A DNA stretch of 64,000 bases from Phycisphaerae bacterium (GCA_017999985.1 JAGNKU010000001.1:549276-613275), one strand, 5' to 3'; counted from the stretch's first letter, positions 53,942-62,798 are shown. The notes: a model not told the origin generated them from the letters alone. Numbers and translations: made by a program.

Positions 53942-54892
53942 ATGCGAATGCTCTTTCTGGGTACGGGTGATTTCGGCGTGCCGGCCCTGCGGGCGTTGAT
54001 GCAGCGCGGCCACGAGTTTGCGGCCGTCATCAGTCAGCCGGACCGTCCCGCCGGGCGCGGCCGCGAAGTGCGCCCGACACCGATCCACGCGCTGGCCGAC
54101 GAACTGCACCTGCGGCACATTCAGACCGAGGACGTCAACGCGCTGGACCTGGCCGACGTGCTGGGCGGCGCGGCGCTCGGCGTCGTGGCGGCGTTCGGCC
54201 AGAAGATCGGGCCGCAGTTGCTCGCGGCACTGCCGCGCGGATGCGTCAACATCCACGGCTCGCTGCTGCCGAAGTACCGCGGCGCCGCCCCATATCAGCG
54301 CGCGATCCTCAACGGCGATGAGGTCACCGGCGTCACGGTGTTCCAGCTCGACGAGCGTTGGGACGCCGGCGGCATCCTGGGGCAGCGCCGCACGCCGATC
54401 GACGACGGCGAGACGGCGGATGAACTGCATGACCGGCTGGCGCTGCTTGGTGCGGAATTGATCATCGATGTCGTCGCGGATGTCGCGGCTGATCGCGTGC
54501 GGCCCGTGCCGCAGGATGTTTCACAGGCCACGCGTGCCCCCAAGCTCTCCAAGGCCGACGGCACCGTGGATTGGGCGCAGCCGGCGCGGCGCGTCGTCCG
54601 CCGTATACATGGCCTGTGGTCGTGGCCGGCCGCGGCGTGCCTGTTCGCTTCGCGTACTGGCAAACAGGAGCGCGTGTTGCTCGCCCGCGCCGCGGTGGCC
54701 GACCAAACCGCGGCGCCGACGGACGCGATTCCGCCGGGCGCGTTCTGTGCGGATCGCACGGTGCAGACCGGGCTGGGTCGCGTGCGACTGCTCGAAGTCC
54801 GACCCGCGGGCGGCAAGCTGATGCCGTTCGAGGCTTTCGCCAACGGCCGGCGCATCGCGCCGCCGGATCGATTTCTGCCGGTGGTGCCGTGA
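53942..54892 (+). CDS. fmt: methionyl-tRNA formyltransferase
   Basis: A 316-residue enzyme formylating initiator Met-tRNA. The start at 53942 (MRMLFLGTGDFGVP) has GAGGG nine bases upstream. Hallmarks are ISQPDRPAGRGR, the catalytic loop VNIHGSLLPKYRGAAP, and a C-terminal OB-like domain (ARAPKLSKADGTVDW). The stop overlaps the rsmB start as GTGA. Its product feeds the cycle closed by the deformylase encoded just upstream. Confidence 0.96.
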   Translation: MRMLFLGTGDFGVPALRALMQRGHEFAAVISQPDRPAGRGREVRPTPIHALADELHLRHIQTEDVNALDLADVLGGAALGVVAAFGQKIGPQLLAALPRGCVNIHGSLLPKYRGAAPYQRAILNGDEVTGVTVFQLDERWDAGGILGQRRTPIDDGETADELHDRLALLGAELIIDVVADVAADRVRPVPQDVSQATRAPKLSKADGTVDWAQPARRVVRRIHGLWSWPAAACLFASRTGKQERVLLARAAVADQTAAPTDAIPPGAFCADRTVQTGLGRVRLLEVRPAGGKLMPFEAFANGRRIAPPDRFLPVVP

Positions 54893-56298
54893 GACGCGAC
54901 GAAGCCCCGCTGGACGGACGGACCGCGGCCGTGTGTGCGGTGAGCGACGCACTCACCGGACGCCGTTTTGTGAGCGAAGCGCTGCGCGCGTGGCGCGCGG
55001 CGGGGCGCCTCGCCGGCCACGAAGCCGCGCTCGCGCTGGAGATCGGGCAGGGCACGCTGCGGCATATCGTCACGATTGAGCACGTGCTGGGGAAGGTCGC
55101 GCGTGTGGAACGCGCGCGGATGCCGGCCCGACTGCGCGCCGTGCTCGACACCGCCGCTTACCAGGTCATCTGGCTGGAGCGCATCCCCGTGTTCGCCGCC
55201 GTCGATGAGGCGGTGGAGCTCGCGCGGCGCCTGGTCCGCGGCCGCGCGCCGGGCATGGTGAACGCCGTGCTGCGGCGACTGGCGGGTGCGATCACTGAGC
55301 GGCGTGTGCCGTGGCGGCGGCTGGATCCGACGCACGTACGCGTGAACTGGGAGCAGGCCTGCGCGTTTTCGCAGCCGGTCCTGCCGGAACCCACCGGCGA
55401 GGCGGGCCGGTGCGCGCATCTCGCCGCGGCGACCGGCGAGCGCCGCCCGCGCTTCGCGGAACTGGTCGCCCGCCATGGACCGGAACGCGCCGAGGCCGCC
55501 ACGTGGGCCGCGCAGGCGCTGCCGCCGACGGCGTTGCACGCGAACACACTGCGGTTGTTGAGCGCGGAGCTCGAGCCGCTTCTACGCGCGGCCCACGGCG
55601 ACGCCGTCCGCGTCGTGGGAGATACAGCGTTTGTTCCGCCGGCCGTGTCCGTGGTGGAGACGCCGCCTTTCGCCGAGGGTCTCGTGTTCGTGCAGGACCC
55701 GACGGCGTACGCGGCCGCGCAGGCCGTCGCGGCCAGCCCCGGCGAGCGCGTGCTCGATCTATGTGCGGCGCCGGGCGGGAAGTCGATCGTGCTCGCGCTG
55801 GCCATGAACGATCGCGGCGAGGTCGTGGCCTGTGACACGGCGCCCGAGCGTCTGGAGCGCCTGGCGGAGAACGTCGCACGCCTGGGCCTGCGCTGCGTGC
55901 AACGGCGCGTGGTGTCGCACTCCGGCGCTGAGCTGAACGCGGAGCACGGACGCTTCGACGCCGCGCTGGTCGATGTACCCTGCTCGAACACGGGGGTCAT
56001 CGCGCGGCGGCCGGAGGCACGGCTGGGCCTGACGCGCCGCAAGCTGGAATCGCTATGCGAAGTGCAGGCGGCGCTGCTGCGGCAGGCGGCGGCGTGTGTT
56101 CGCCCCGGCGGCCGGCTGGTCTACAGCACGTGCAGCATCGAGCCGGAGGAAAACGAACAGATGGTGGCAGCGTTCCTGCGCGACAATCCGGATTGGCGGC
56201 TGGATGAGCAGGTGACGACGCTGCCCGCGGCCGGCCCGCAGTGGTCGGACTGGCATGACGGCGGCTATTACGCGCGGCTGGTCCGGGCGGCGCGTTAG
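54889..56298 (+). CDS. rsmB: 16S rRNA m5C967 methyltransferase RsmB
   Basis: A 469-residue methyltransferase. An N-terminal NusB-like domain (about residues 15-150) is followed by the SAM domain: LDLCAAPGGKS, the VDVPCSNTG catalytic block and YSTCSIEPEENE with the second conserved cysteine. The GTG at 54889 overlaps the fmt stop; the much longer frame upstream only shadows fmt. It ends convergently with a CDGSH gene, overlapping by four bases. Confidence 0.94.
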   Translation: MRRDEAPLDGRTAAVCAVSDALTGRRFVSEALRAWRAAGRLAGHEAALALEIGQGTLRHIVTIEHVLGKVARVERARMPARLRAVLDTAAYQVIWLERIPVFAAVDEAVELARRLVRGRAPGMVNAVLRRLAGAITERRVPWRRLDPTHVRVNWEQACAFSQPVLPEPTGEAGRCAHLAAATGERRPRFAELVARHGPERAEAATWAAQALPPTALHANTLRLLSAELEPLLRAAHGDAVRVVGDTAFVPPAVSVVETPPFAEGLVFVQDPTAYAAAQAVAASPGERVLDLCAAPGGKSIVLALAMNDRGEVVACDTAPERLERLAENVARLGLRCVQRRVVSHSGAELNAEHGRFDAALVDVPCSNTGVIARRPEARLGLTRRKLESLCEVQAALLRQAAACVRPGGRLVYSTCSIEPEENEQMVAAFLRDNPDWRLDEQVTTLPAAGPQWSDWHDGGYYARLVRAAR

Positions 56299-56549
56299 CC
56301 GGACGTCGGCCGCAGCGTCTTGTGCGTGCCGTCACACCACGGCGGGGTCTTGGTCTGGTGGCACTGGCAGACCCACTTCTTGCCGGCTTCGGCCACTTCC
56401 ACCTTGATGGGGTGCGCGCCGGTGTCGCGCCGCTTGTGCGCGCCGTCGCAGTACGGCAACTTCTCAGACCAGCCGCACGCGCAGTAGGCCTTCTTGCCGG
56501 GCGTTTCGTCGATCTCGATAGGCGCGTTGCCGTGTCGGGGAGCGGGCAT
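56295..56549 (-). CDS. protein with two CDGSH iron-sulfur domains
   Basis: An 84-residue protein with two CDGSH-type 2Fe-2S sites: CACGWSEKLPYCDGAH and CQCHQTKTPPWCDGTH. Each gives the three cysteines and one histidine of the family. No membrane segment is present. Such double-CDGSH proteins take part in iron-sulfur or redox handling; the exact role is not known. Confidence 0.93.
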   Translation of the reverse strand: MPAPRHGNAPIEIDETPGKKAYCACGWSEKLPYCDGAHKRRDTGAHPIKVEVAEAGKKWVCQCHQTKTPPWCDGTHKTLRPTSG

Positions 56550-56678
56550 GACGTGTCCTTTCCTGCTGTCGATCGTGCCATTATAGACGCGGCCGGCGGC
56601 GGTGGCATCGCCGCTTGTTCGGTCGCGGCGGCGGGTCTATAACCACGGTGGCCGGTCGCTGGCCCTCGGAGCTGCCTC

Positions 56679-58409
56679 ATGACCAATGCCGACATCGCCC
56701 GCGCGTTCGCCGAGATCGCCGATCTGCTCGAGATTCAGGGGGCCGATGCCTTTCGCGTGAATTCGTATCGGCGTGTGGCGCGCACACTCGAAGACCTCGC
56801 ATCGGACATCCATGACGTGGCCGCACGCGGTGAGTTGGCGTCGCTGCCGGGCGTGGGCAAGAGCTCGGCGCAGAAGATCCAGGAGCTGCTCGACACCGGC
56901 CGGATCGCGATGCGCGACGAGTTGACCGCCGCGGTGCCGGAGTCGCTGCTCGCGCTGCTGTCGATCCCGTCGGTCGGGCCGAAGAAGGTCGCCTTGCTCT
57001 GGAAGGAACGCGGCATCACGTCGGTGGCCGACTTGAAGGCCGCGATCGAGGCCGGCCGGCTCGACGGGCTCAAAGGTTTCGGGGCCAAGAGCATCGAGCA
57101 GATCGCACGCGGGATCGAGTTTCTCGAACGCAGCGCCGGCCGCACGCGCCTCGGCGAAGGCTGGGCCGTCGCGAATCAACTGCGCGCGGCCCTCGCCGAA
57201 ATGAAGGGCGTCACGCGCGTCGAGGCCGCCGGCTCGCTGCGTCGTGGCCGCGAGACGATCGGCGACCTCGATCTGCTGTGCATCGCGGCGGATGGCGAGA
57301 CGATCATCCGGCAATTCACGGAACTGCCGGGTGTGATGCAGGTGCTCGGCGCCGGCGGAACGAAGGGCTCCATCCTTGTCTCGACGCCACGCGGGCGAAC
57401 CGTGCAGGTGGACCTGCGCGTCGTGCCCGCGGAATCGTTCGGCGCCGCGTGGCAGTACTTCACCGGCAGCAAGGAGCACAACGTGCGGCTGCGCGAGCTG
57501 GCGGTGAAACGCGGTTGGAGCCTCAACGAGTACGGGCTCACCGAGGGCAAGAAGGTCATCGCGTCGCGGACCGAGGAGGATGTTTACGCGGCGCTCGATC
57601 TGCCGTGGATTCCGCCGGAGCTGCGCGAAGATCGTGACGAGTTCGAGCCGGGGGCGGTGCCCGACGACCTGCTGACGCTGGAGCACATTCGCGGCGATCT
57701 GCACATGCACACGTACGCGAGCGACGGGCGTAATACGATCGAGGAGATGGCCACCGCCGCGAAGGCCCGCGGCTACAAGTACATCTGCATCACCGATCAT
57801 TCGCCGGCCAGCGCGATCGCGAACGGGCTGAAGCCGGCGCGCCTGCGGGCGCACATCAAGGACGTGCGGGCGGCTGCGGAGAAGGTGAAGGGGCTGACGG
57901 TGTGGATCGGCACGGAGGTGGACATCCACGCCGACGGGACGCTGGACTATCCTGACGAACTGCTCGCGGAGCTGGATTTCGTGACCGCGTCGATTCACGC
58001 CGGCATGGGCAGTGACATGGCGGCGAACACGCGGCGGACGCTGGCGGCGATGAGTAATCCGCACGTGCATTGCATCGGGCATCCGACGGGGCGGCTGATC
58101 AACGAGCGCGACGCGATGCCGCTGGACATGGAGGCGATCGCGCGGGAGGCGGCGCGCACCGGCACGGCGCTGGAGATCAACGCGAACTATTACCGTCTGG
58201 ACCTGAAGGATCAGCACGCCCGGCTGGCCCGCGACCTGGGCGCGACGATCCTGATCAACACCGACGCGCACGCGACCGACCAGCTCGAGCAAATGGAATT
58301 CGGCGTCATCACGGCCCGCCGGGCGGGACTGCGCAAAGGCGACGTGCTGAACACGCGGCCGGCGAAGGAAGTGCAGGCGTTCGCGGCAAAGAAACGCGCG
58401 CGCGGGTGA
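56679..58409 (+). CDS. polX: family X DNA polymerase with PHP domain
   Basis: A 576-residue PolX repair polymerase. The N-terminus has helix-hairpin-helix motifs (LPGVGKSSAQKI, IPSVGPKKVALL); the nucleotidyltransferase centre is AAGSLRRGRETIGDLDLL with the paired aspartates; the PHP 3'-5' exonuclease domain begins at GDLHMHTYASDG and includes ITDHSPAS and INTDAHATD. GGAG precedes the ATG. The stop is directly followed by a four-unit octamer array. Confidence 0.95.
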   Translation: MTNADIARAFAEIADLLEIQGADAFRVNSYRRVARTLEDLASDIHDVAARGELASLPGVGKSSAQKIQELLDTGRIAMRDELTAAVPESLLALLSIPSVGPKKVALLWKERGITSVADLKAAIEAGRLDGLKGFGAKSIEQIARGIEFLERSAGRTRLGEGWAVANQLRAALAEMKGVTRVEAAGSLRRGRETIGDLDLLCIAADGETIIRQFTELPGVMQVLGAGGTKGSILVSTPRGRTVQVDLRVVPAESFGAAWQYFTGSKEHNVRLRELAVKRGWSLNEYGLTEGKKVIASRTEEDVYAALDLPWIPPELREDRDEFEPGAVPDDLLTLEHIRGDLHMHTYASDGRNTIEEMATAAKARGYKYICITDHSPASAIANGLKPARLRAHIKDVRAAAEKVKGLTVWIGTEVDIHADGTLDYPDELLAELDFVTASIHAGMGSDMAANTRRTLAAMSNPHVHCIGHPTGRLINERDAMPLDMEAIAREAARTGTALEINANYYRLDLKDQHARLARDLGATILINTDAHATDQLEQMEFGVITARRAGLRKGDVLNTRPAKEVQAFAAKKRARG

Positions 58410-58441
58410 GTGATACGGTGACAACGTGATAAGGTGGTAAG
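58410..58441 (+). repeat. octamer array, left arm
   Basis: Four octamers in tandem, GTGATACG, GTGACAAC, GTGATAAG and GTGGTAAG, start on the base after the polX stop. The array matches, in inverted sense, the array at 59387-59418; similarity continues about 15 bases inward (GGG-purine-rich). Confidence 0.85.
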
Positions 58442-58498
58442 GGGAGGCGCGCGGGGCCTGTCTTGTGAAGATGCAATCGCGAGCGCCCGCGCCACGCC

Positions 58499-59173
58499 TC
58501 AGCGCGGCGGCACGATTGTGGGGGGCTGGCCGCGGGCCCGTTGGCAGTCGGCTTCGAAACGCCGAAGCTCGCTTGAGAACACCGGCTCGTCGACAAACTC
58601 AACGTGATTGACATAGAGGATCGGCGCGCCTTTGCCCCAGAAATACTGCGGATCCCCGTAGGCAACTATCCACGACACCGGATCAGTCAGGGCAATGCCG
58701 GCAACGTAGCTCCAATGACACGCGGATTGCGTGTGATCAAGCCCCGGCACCACGAGCATGTCGGGCGTTGCGTAGCCGATGGCGACGAGCGTCTGCAGGT
58801 CCGGTGGAAAATTGCCATTGTGCTCTGATGCGAAGATATTCAGCGCTGGAATGAGATAGTGGAGATTCTCAATCGCGCCGATGCGTCGCTTCCAGCGGAC
58901 CGATTCTCGCGTTGTGTATGCCGATCCGATCAATCCCAGAATGCCGAGAACCATGGCGAGTAGCGCGATGTTGTCCCCGCGGAAGTGCACCGGATCACGA
59001 AGCACGCGACGCCGCGCGAGGGCGGCCACTACCACGGCGAGTGCGGCAAGCGGTGCGCCGAGACACGGAATCAGGCCAAGAATCCCGAGGATAAGTGCCT
59101 TGAGCGCAAATGCCATGCTGGGTCTGGCCGGCTCCGTTGCATATTGGACGTTGCCTTGCGTATCAGGCTGCAA
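58499..59173 (-). CDS. membrane protein with DUF4190-like N-terminal part
   Basis: A 224-residue protein of unknown function. Two adjacent membrane helices (ALILGILGLIPCLGAPLAA and LLAMVLGILGLIGSA) surround a basic loop, a DUF4190-like layout. The outer part has YLIPALNIFASEHNGNFPPD, which resembles secreted domains of type-II pseudopilin-like proteins common in planctomycetes. The TTG at 59173 has GAGGG eight bases upstream; ATG at 59116 or an upstream start at 59287 are alternatives. Inverted octamer arrays flank the gene on both sides. Confidence 0.65.
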   Translation of the reverse strand: MQPDTQGNVQYATEPARPSMAFALKALILGILGLIPCLGAPLAALAVVVAALARRRVLRDPVHFRGDNIALLAMVLGILGLIGSAYTTRESVRWKRRIGAIENLHYLIPALNIFASEHNGNFPPDLQTLVAIGYATPDMLVVPGLDHTQSACHWSYVAGIALTDPVSWIVAYGDPQYFWGKGAPILYVNHVEFVDEPVFSSELRRFEADCQRARGQPPTIVPPR

Positions 59174-59386
59174 GTTGAGGTCCCTCGTTGACGGCTGTAC
59201 GTGCCTCGCGTGCGCCCAGCCGGCCGACGCATGGACAGGTTGGGTCAGACGCAGACTTCCATATTCTCCCAAACACGGGTTCAACACAACCGGCTTTGGA
59301 GAGGGCGCAGTCTGAGTTCGCCCACGACCAGCGCTGCGCGGACCCGGCGCTGCCGCTTGGGTTCTGGTGGCCCCACGGCACCACCC

Positions 59387-59418
59387 TTTATCACCTTATC
59401 ACGTTATCACCTTATCAC
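59387..59418 (-). repeat. octamer array, right arm (inverted)
   Basis: On the plus strand TTTATCAC, CTTATCAC, GTTATCAC and CTTATCAC. Read in reverse it is GTGATAAG, GTGATAAC, GTGATAAG, GTGATAAA, aligning unit by unit with the array at 58410-58441, including the C-ending second unit. Confidence 0.85.
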
Positions 59419-59528
59419 CGCGTAGCTCCGCCAAACCCTCGTCCTCGCGCGGCGGCCGCGCTTCTTGTCAGAACTCCCCCGCCGGCCGCTAGGAGTTGGT
59501 GATGGGTGACACGGAATCAAGCCCATAA

Positions 59529-59552
59529 GGAAATCAGGAAATCAGGAGATCG
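59529..59552 (+). repeat. three-unit octamer array at a ribosome-binding site
   Basis: GGAAATCA twice, then GGAGATCG, ending three bases before an ATG. The third unit provides the AGGAG Shine-Dalgarno. Confidence 0.75.
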
Positions 59553-59555
59553 GAC

Positions 59556-59855
59556 ATGAAAGCTCTGGGAAACACGATGCGGCGGATGGCGGTGGTGAGT
59601 GCGATGGCGGCGGTGCTGGTGGCGGCGTGCGGGTGCGACCTGGGCCTGACGAGCCTGCTGAACACGGTCGGCACGCTGAGCAACCTCGGCGGGACGGACC
59701 TGTGGGACACGGGTGGTTGGGATACCGGCGGCTGGGACACCTACCCGGACTCGACGCTGTACGATCCGACTGCCACGATCCAGAGCGTCATCGACTACCG
59801 GCAGGACGTGTACGACAACGTGAACGCCGGCTGGGACGAGTACATCATGCAGTAA
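59556..59855 (+). CDS. small lipoprotein with WDTGG repeats
   Basis: A 99-residue lipoprotein. The signal ends in VAACGC, a lipobox. The mature part contains WDTGGWDTGGWDTYPD, a short direct repeat, and an acidic tail with QSVIDYRQDVYDNVNAG. No family was recognised. It has its own strong terminator and a good ribosome-binding site, so it is probably expressed as a single gene. Confidence 0.8.
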   Translation: MKALGNTMRRMAVVSAMAAVLVAACGCDLGLTSLLNTVGTLSNLGGTDLWDTGGWDTGGWDTYPDSTLYDPTATIQSVIDYRQDVYDNVNAGWDEYIMQ

Positions 59856-59879
59856 CCCGACGAAGCAAGGGTTGGGCCA

Positions 59880-59923
59880 GCGCGGGATCCGCGAGCGCAA
59901 GTTCGCGGATCCCGCGCGTTTTT
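59880..59923 (+). terminator. strong intrinsic terminator
   Basis: GCGCGGGATCCGCGA and its perfect complement enclose an eight-base loop; GTTTTT follows. The 15-bp stem and T-tract make this the clearest terminator of the window. Confidence 0.92.
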
Positions 59924-59951
59924 GGGGGCGGGGCGGAAATCTCAAATTCGC

Positions 59952-59980
59952 TTGACGGCCGCCAAAAGTTAGGTTAATAT
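59952..59980 (+). promoter_or_regulatory. consensus-like promoter of imuA-imuB
   Basis: TTGACG, 17 bases, TAATAT: close to the sigma70 consensus with ideal spacing. The transcript would start some 45 bases before the ATG at 60032. Confidence 0.65.
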
Positions 59981-59986
59981 TAGGTA
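59970..59986 (+). promoter_or_regulatory. candidate operator overlapping the imuA -10 box
   Basis: TTAGGT occurs twice with an 11-base period, one helical turn, and the palindrome TAATATTA lies between. It covers the -10 box, which suits a repressor. Because imuAB operons are LexA-controlled in many bacteria, a LexA-type site is plausible but the motif has not been matched to a known LexA box. Confidence 0.35.
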
Positions 59987-60031
59987 TCTGGTGCGGGACT
60001 CACGCGACCGCATCATCAGTGGGAACGGAAG

Positions 60032-61363
60032 ATGCTCTCGCTCGTAACAGACATCCTGCCGATCGCGCCCGGCGTGTGCGCGCCAACTACCACCACCACA
60101 CGCCGGGCCACCCACCTTGCCGGTGTTTGCCGGCCGGAGTTGGGGGTGAGGTCGAAGGCGGGATCGGCGGAGGCGGGGGCCCTGACCGTTTTGAGTGTGG
60201 ATGCGTGCGCTGGCAACACCCACGATGACACTCCCCTCCCTCACAGGGAGGCGGCAGGGGAAGGGTCGAAAGATCGGGCGCTGCAAGACCGGGCGTTTCA
60301 CCCCCACCCTACCCTCCCCCTCAGAGGGGGAGGGGTTTATCCGTGTCCTTCTCTCCCCTTAAGAGAGGGAGGGGTTCTGAAAGCGACTCCTGTGGCGGGC
60401 GAGCCTCCCGGTGGGTCGTGTTTTCACGAGCGACATTCCGGCGGCGATGGTCGGGAGGTCCACCGCGCGCTGAGTGATACCCTCCTCCCTTGTGGGGAGG
60501 GGGCAGGGGGAGGGTTGAGCGGCGGGGCGTTACACCCCCACCCTGCCCTCCCCCTGGGAAGGATAGGGGCATGCTCGCGCCCTGCTCCCCTGGTCGGAGG
60601 GGAAAGGGGTTGCTCCTCCCTCCCGCTGGAAGAAATAAGGGCTGGCGAGTTTGCAGCTTGGACGCCGCGGAATCCGCGCTTGGCGCAACTGGCCGAGCAG
60701 ATTCGACGCTTGCAGCAGCGCGGGCATGGGCCGCCGGCGCATTGTCCGAGCGGCTTGCCGGCGCTCGATGCAGCGCTGGGCGGCGGGTTCGCGCTGGCCG
60801 CCGTACATGAATTGATCGCGGTCGACGACGGCGTGGCGGCCTGTTCCGTGGCTTTACGGGCCGCGACCCGCGCCGCCGGCGACCACAAGTGGATCGTGTA
60901 TATCGATACGCGGGGTGATCTTTACCCGCCCGGCGTCGCCCAACTGGGCGTGCCACTGGGGCGGCTGTTGATCGTGCGTGCGACACGGGCGGCGGATGCC
61001 CTCTGGGTTGGCGAGCAGACGTTGCGTTGTCGCGCCGTCGCCGCTGTCGTGCTCCCGCTGCGCACGCTCGACGCCTACACCTCGCGACGCCTGCAACTGG
61101 CAGCCGAAGCGGGCAGGGGCCTCGGTCTGCTGATTCGCCGGGACGCGTCCGGCGGGCCGACTTTTGCCGCCAGCCGTGTGCGGTTGGAGGCGCTGGTCGG
61201 CGCGGGCGCCGGCCGCTGTCAGCGGGCTACCGTACTCAAGTTGCGGGAGGGACGACCGGGGGGTGCGTCGATCGTGGAGTTGCCGGATGCGGCGGATGTT
61301 GTGCCTGTACATGCCGTATCTGCCGACGGAGCGGGCGCGCCGCTCCGTCGGGCCAGCGGATGA
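60032..61363 (+). CDS. imuA: ImuA-like protein of the mutagenic repair cassette
   Basis: A RecA/SulA-fold ImuA homologue. The conserved part starts near residue 217 (AQLAEQIRRLQQRG, SGLPALDAALGGGF) and contains KWIVYIDTRGDLYPPG. The P-loop region is degenerate, as in ImuA. The preceding 216 codons are made largely of REP-like repeats giving peptides such as HPHPTLPLRGGG. Two starts are possible: ATG 60032 with GGAACGGAAG and a promoter 45 bases upstream, or TTG 60680, which would give the usual family length of about 227. The 3' end overlaps imuB. Confidence 0.8.
   Translation: MLSLVTDILPIAPGVCAPTTTTTRRATHLAGVCRPELGVRSKAGSAEAGALTVLSVDACAGNTHDDTPLPHREAAGEGSKDRALQDRAFHPHPTLPLRGGGVYPCPSLPLREGGVLKATPVAGEPPGGSCFHERHSGGDGREVHRALSDTLLPCGEGAGGGLSGGALHPHPALPLGRIGACSRPAPLVGGERGCSSLPLEEIRAGEFAAWTPRNPRLAQLAEQIRRLQQRGHGPPAHCPSGLPALDAALGGGFALAAVHELIAVDDGVAACSVALRAATRAAGDHKWIVYIDTRGDLYPPGVAQLGVPLGRLLIVRATRAADALWVGEQTLRCRAVAAVVLPLRTLDAYTSRRLQLAAEAGRGLGLLIRRDASGGPTFAASRVRLEALVGAGAGRCQRATVLKLREGRPGGASIVELPDAADVVPVHAVSADGAGAPLRRASG
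60227..60610. repeat. cluster of REP-like palindromes in the imuA 5' region
   Basis: At least six C-rich/G-rich hairpins occur within 380 bases, e.g. CCTCCCCCTCAGAGGGGGAG (60314) and CCTCCCTCACAGGGAGG (60235). The block GGGCGTT..CACCCCCACCCT appears at 60291 and again at 60526. The cluster is in the open frame leading to imuA. Confidence 0.85.
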
Positions 61364-62798
61364 GCCCGCGCGCCCGTTGGTGCTGACGCGGCCCAGCGGC
61401 TCGTCGCTGGTTGTGGAAGATGTGTGTCCGCGCGCCCGGCAGCTTGGCCTGCGGCCGGGGCTTTCGCTCGGGCAGGCACAGGCCATCGTGCCCGAGCTGG
61501 CGGTTCGGCCATACGAGCCGCAGCGCGATCAGCAGGCGCTGGTGCGTTTGGCGCAGTGGGCGTTGCGGTTCAGTCCGCTGGTCGAGCCCATGCCGCCGGA
61601 CACGCTGCTGCTCGACATCACCGGATGTCAGTTGCTCTTCGGAGGAGAAGAGAACATTGCGCGTCAGGCCGTGGCGGGCCTGGCGTGCTACGGTTTTCAG
61701 GCGCGGGCGGCGATCGCCGACACGGTCGGCGCCGCGTATGCGCTGGCGGCGGCGGGCGGTACGGCGATTCAGATTGCGCCCGCGGGGCAGTTGAGCGCCT
61801 GCTTGGCGCCGTTGCCGCCGGCGGTGTTGCGCATTGAGCCGCGGGTCGTCGCGCGTCTGGACGCGCTCGGCGTCCGCAGCGTCGGCGATCTGCTGATGTT
61901 GCCGCGTGCGTCGTTGCCGGCCCGCTTTGGTGCCCGGCTCGTGTTGCGTTTGCAGCAGGCGCTGGGCGAGGCGCCGGAGCCGGTCTCGCCGTATCGCCCG
62001 GAAGAAGTGCCGAGCGCGGCGCTGCCGTTCGAGGCACCGGTCACGGACGGACAGGCAGTCGCGTGGGCGGTCGAGCGGCTGCTGGCGGAGCTGTTCACGC
62101 AGTTGCGCCGACGGGAGCTGGCGCTGCGGCGGCTGGTGTGCGTGCTGTATGGCGAGCGCATCCCGCCGCGCGTGGTCACCATCGGGCTGGCGCGGGCATC
62201 GCGCGTGCCGGAGCATGTCGGGAAGCTGCTGCACCAGCGCCTGGAGTCGGTGGATCTGGCGCCCGGCGTAACCGGCCTGCGCCTGGTGGCTCGCGAGACG
62301 TCGCGCTGGACCGCCGGGCAGATCGGGCTGTTCGAGCCGTGCACGCCGGACGATGACGAGGCCCTCGGTTGCCTGGTGGATCGCGTCGTCGGGCGTCTGG
62401 GGTATGACGCGGTGGTGCGGCCGCGGTTGCTGGATGATCATCAGCCGGAGAGGGCGTTTCGGTATGTGTCGGTGGCCGAGGCAGGTTGTGCGGCGGAGGC
62501 GGGTACGGAGGAGACGTATGCGTATGTTCCGGCCCGGCCGGTGTGCCTATTTGCGCGGCCGGTGCCGATTCGCGTGATTGCGCTGGTGCCCGACGGGCCG
62601 CCGACGTGGTTCTGGTATTCGGGGCGCGAATACCGGGTGGCTAGCGCCCGGGGTCCGGAGCGGCTGGAAACGGCGTGGTGGCGTGGCCCGGACATGCGCC
62701 GCGACTATTTTCGCGTGACGGCGGAGACCGGCGCGCAATTCTGGATTTTCCGCGCCCTGATCGAAGGGCAGTGGTTCCTGCACGGCGTGTTCGCGTAA
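61287..62798 (+). CDS. imuB: ImuB-like Y-family polymerase homologue, probably inactive
   Basis: A 503-residue Y-family protein of the ImuB class, which acts in damage-induced mutagenesis as a hub with ImuA and DnaE2. LYMPYLPTERARR replaces the active-site DxD motif of DinB, and LLDITGCQLLFGGEENIA lacks the DE pair, so it is probably not catalytic. The C-terminal part is long, as in ImuB. ATG at 61287 has GGAG seven bases upstream and overlaps imuA by 77 bases. No dnaE2 gene is in the window. Confidence 0.88.
   Translation: MRRMLCLYMPYLPTERARRSVGPADEPARPLVLTRPSGSSLVVEDVCPRARQLGLRPGLSLGQAQAIVPELAVRPYEPQRDQQALVRLAQWALRFSPLVEPMPPDTLLLDITGCQLLFGGEENIARQAVAGLACYGFQARAAIADTVGAAYALAAAGGTAIQIAPAGQLSACLAPLPPAVLRIEPRVVARLDALGVRSVGDLLMLPRASLPARFGARLVLRLQQALGEAPEPVSPYRPEEVPSAALPFEAPVTDGQAVAWAVERLLAELFTQLRRRELALRRLVCVLYGERIPPRVVTIGLARASRVPEHVGKLLHQRLESVDLAPGVTGLRLVARETSRWTAGQIGLFEPCTPDDDEALGCLVDRVVGRLGYDAVVRPRLLDDHQPERAFRYVSVAEAGCAAEAGTEETYAYVPARPVCLFARPVPIRVIALVPDGPPTWFWYSGREYRVASARGPERLETAWWRGPDMRRDYFRVTAETGAQFWIFRALIEGQWFLHGVFA

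Larger units (their letters stand above)
59174..59555. other. 382-base intergenic region with octamer arrays
   Basis: No gene was seen. It holds the right octamer array (59387-59418) and a three-unit array before the small lipoprotein gene (59529-59552: GGAAATCA, GGAAATCA, GGAGATCG), whose last unit supplies the AGGAG ribosome-binding site. Confidence 0.6.

Noticed and set aside
56637-58424. 595-codon frame antisense to polX
   Set aside because: Shadow of polX; no ribosome-binding site or known motif.
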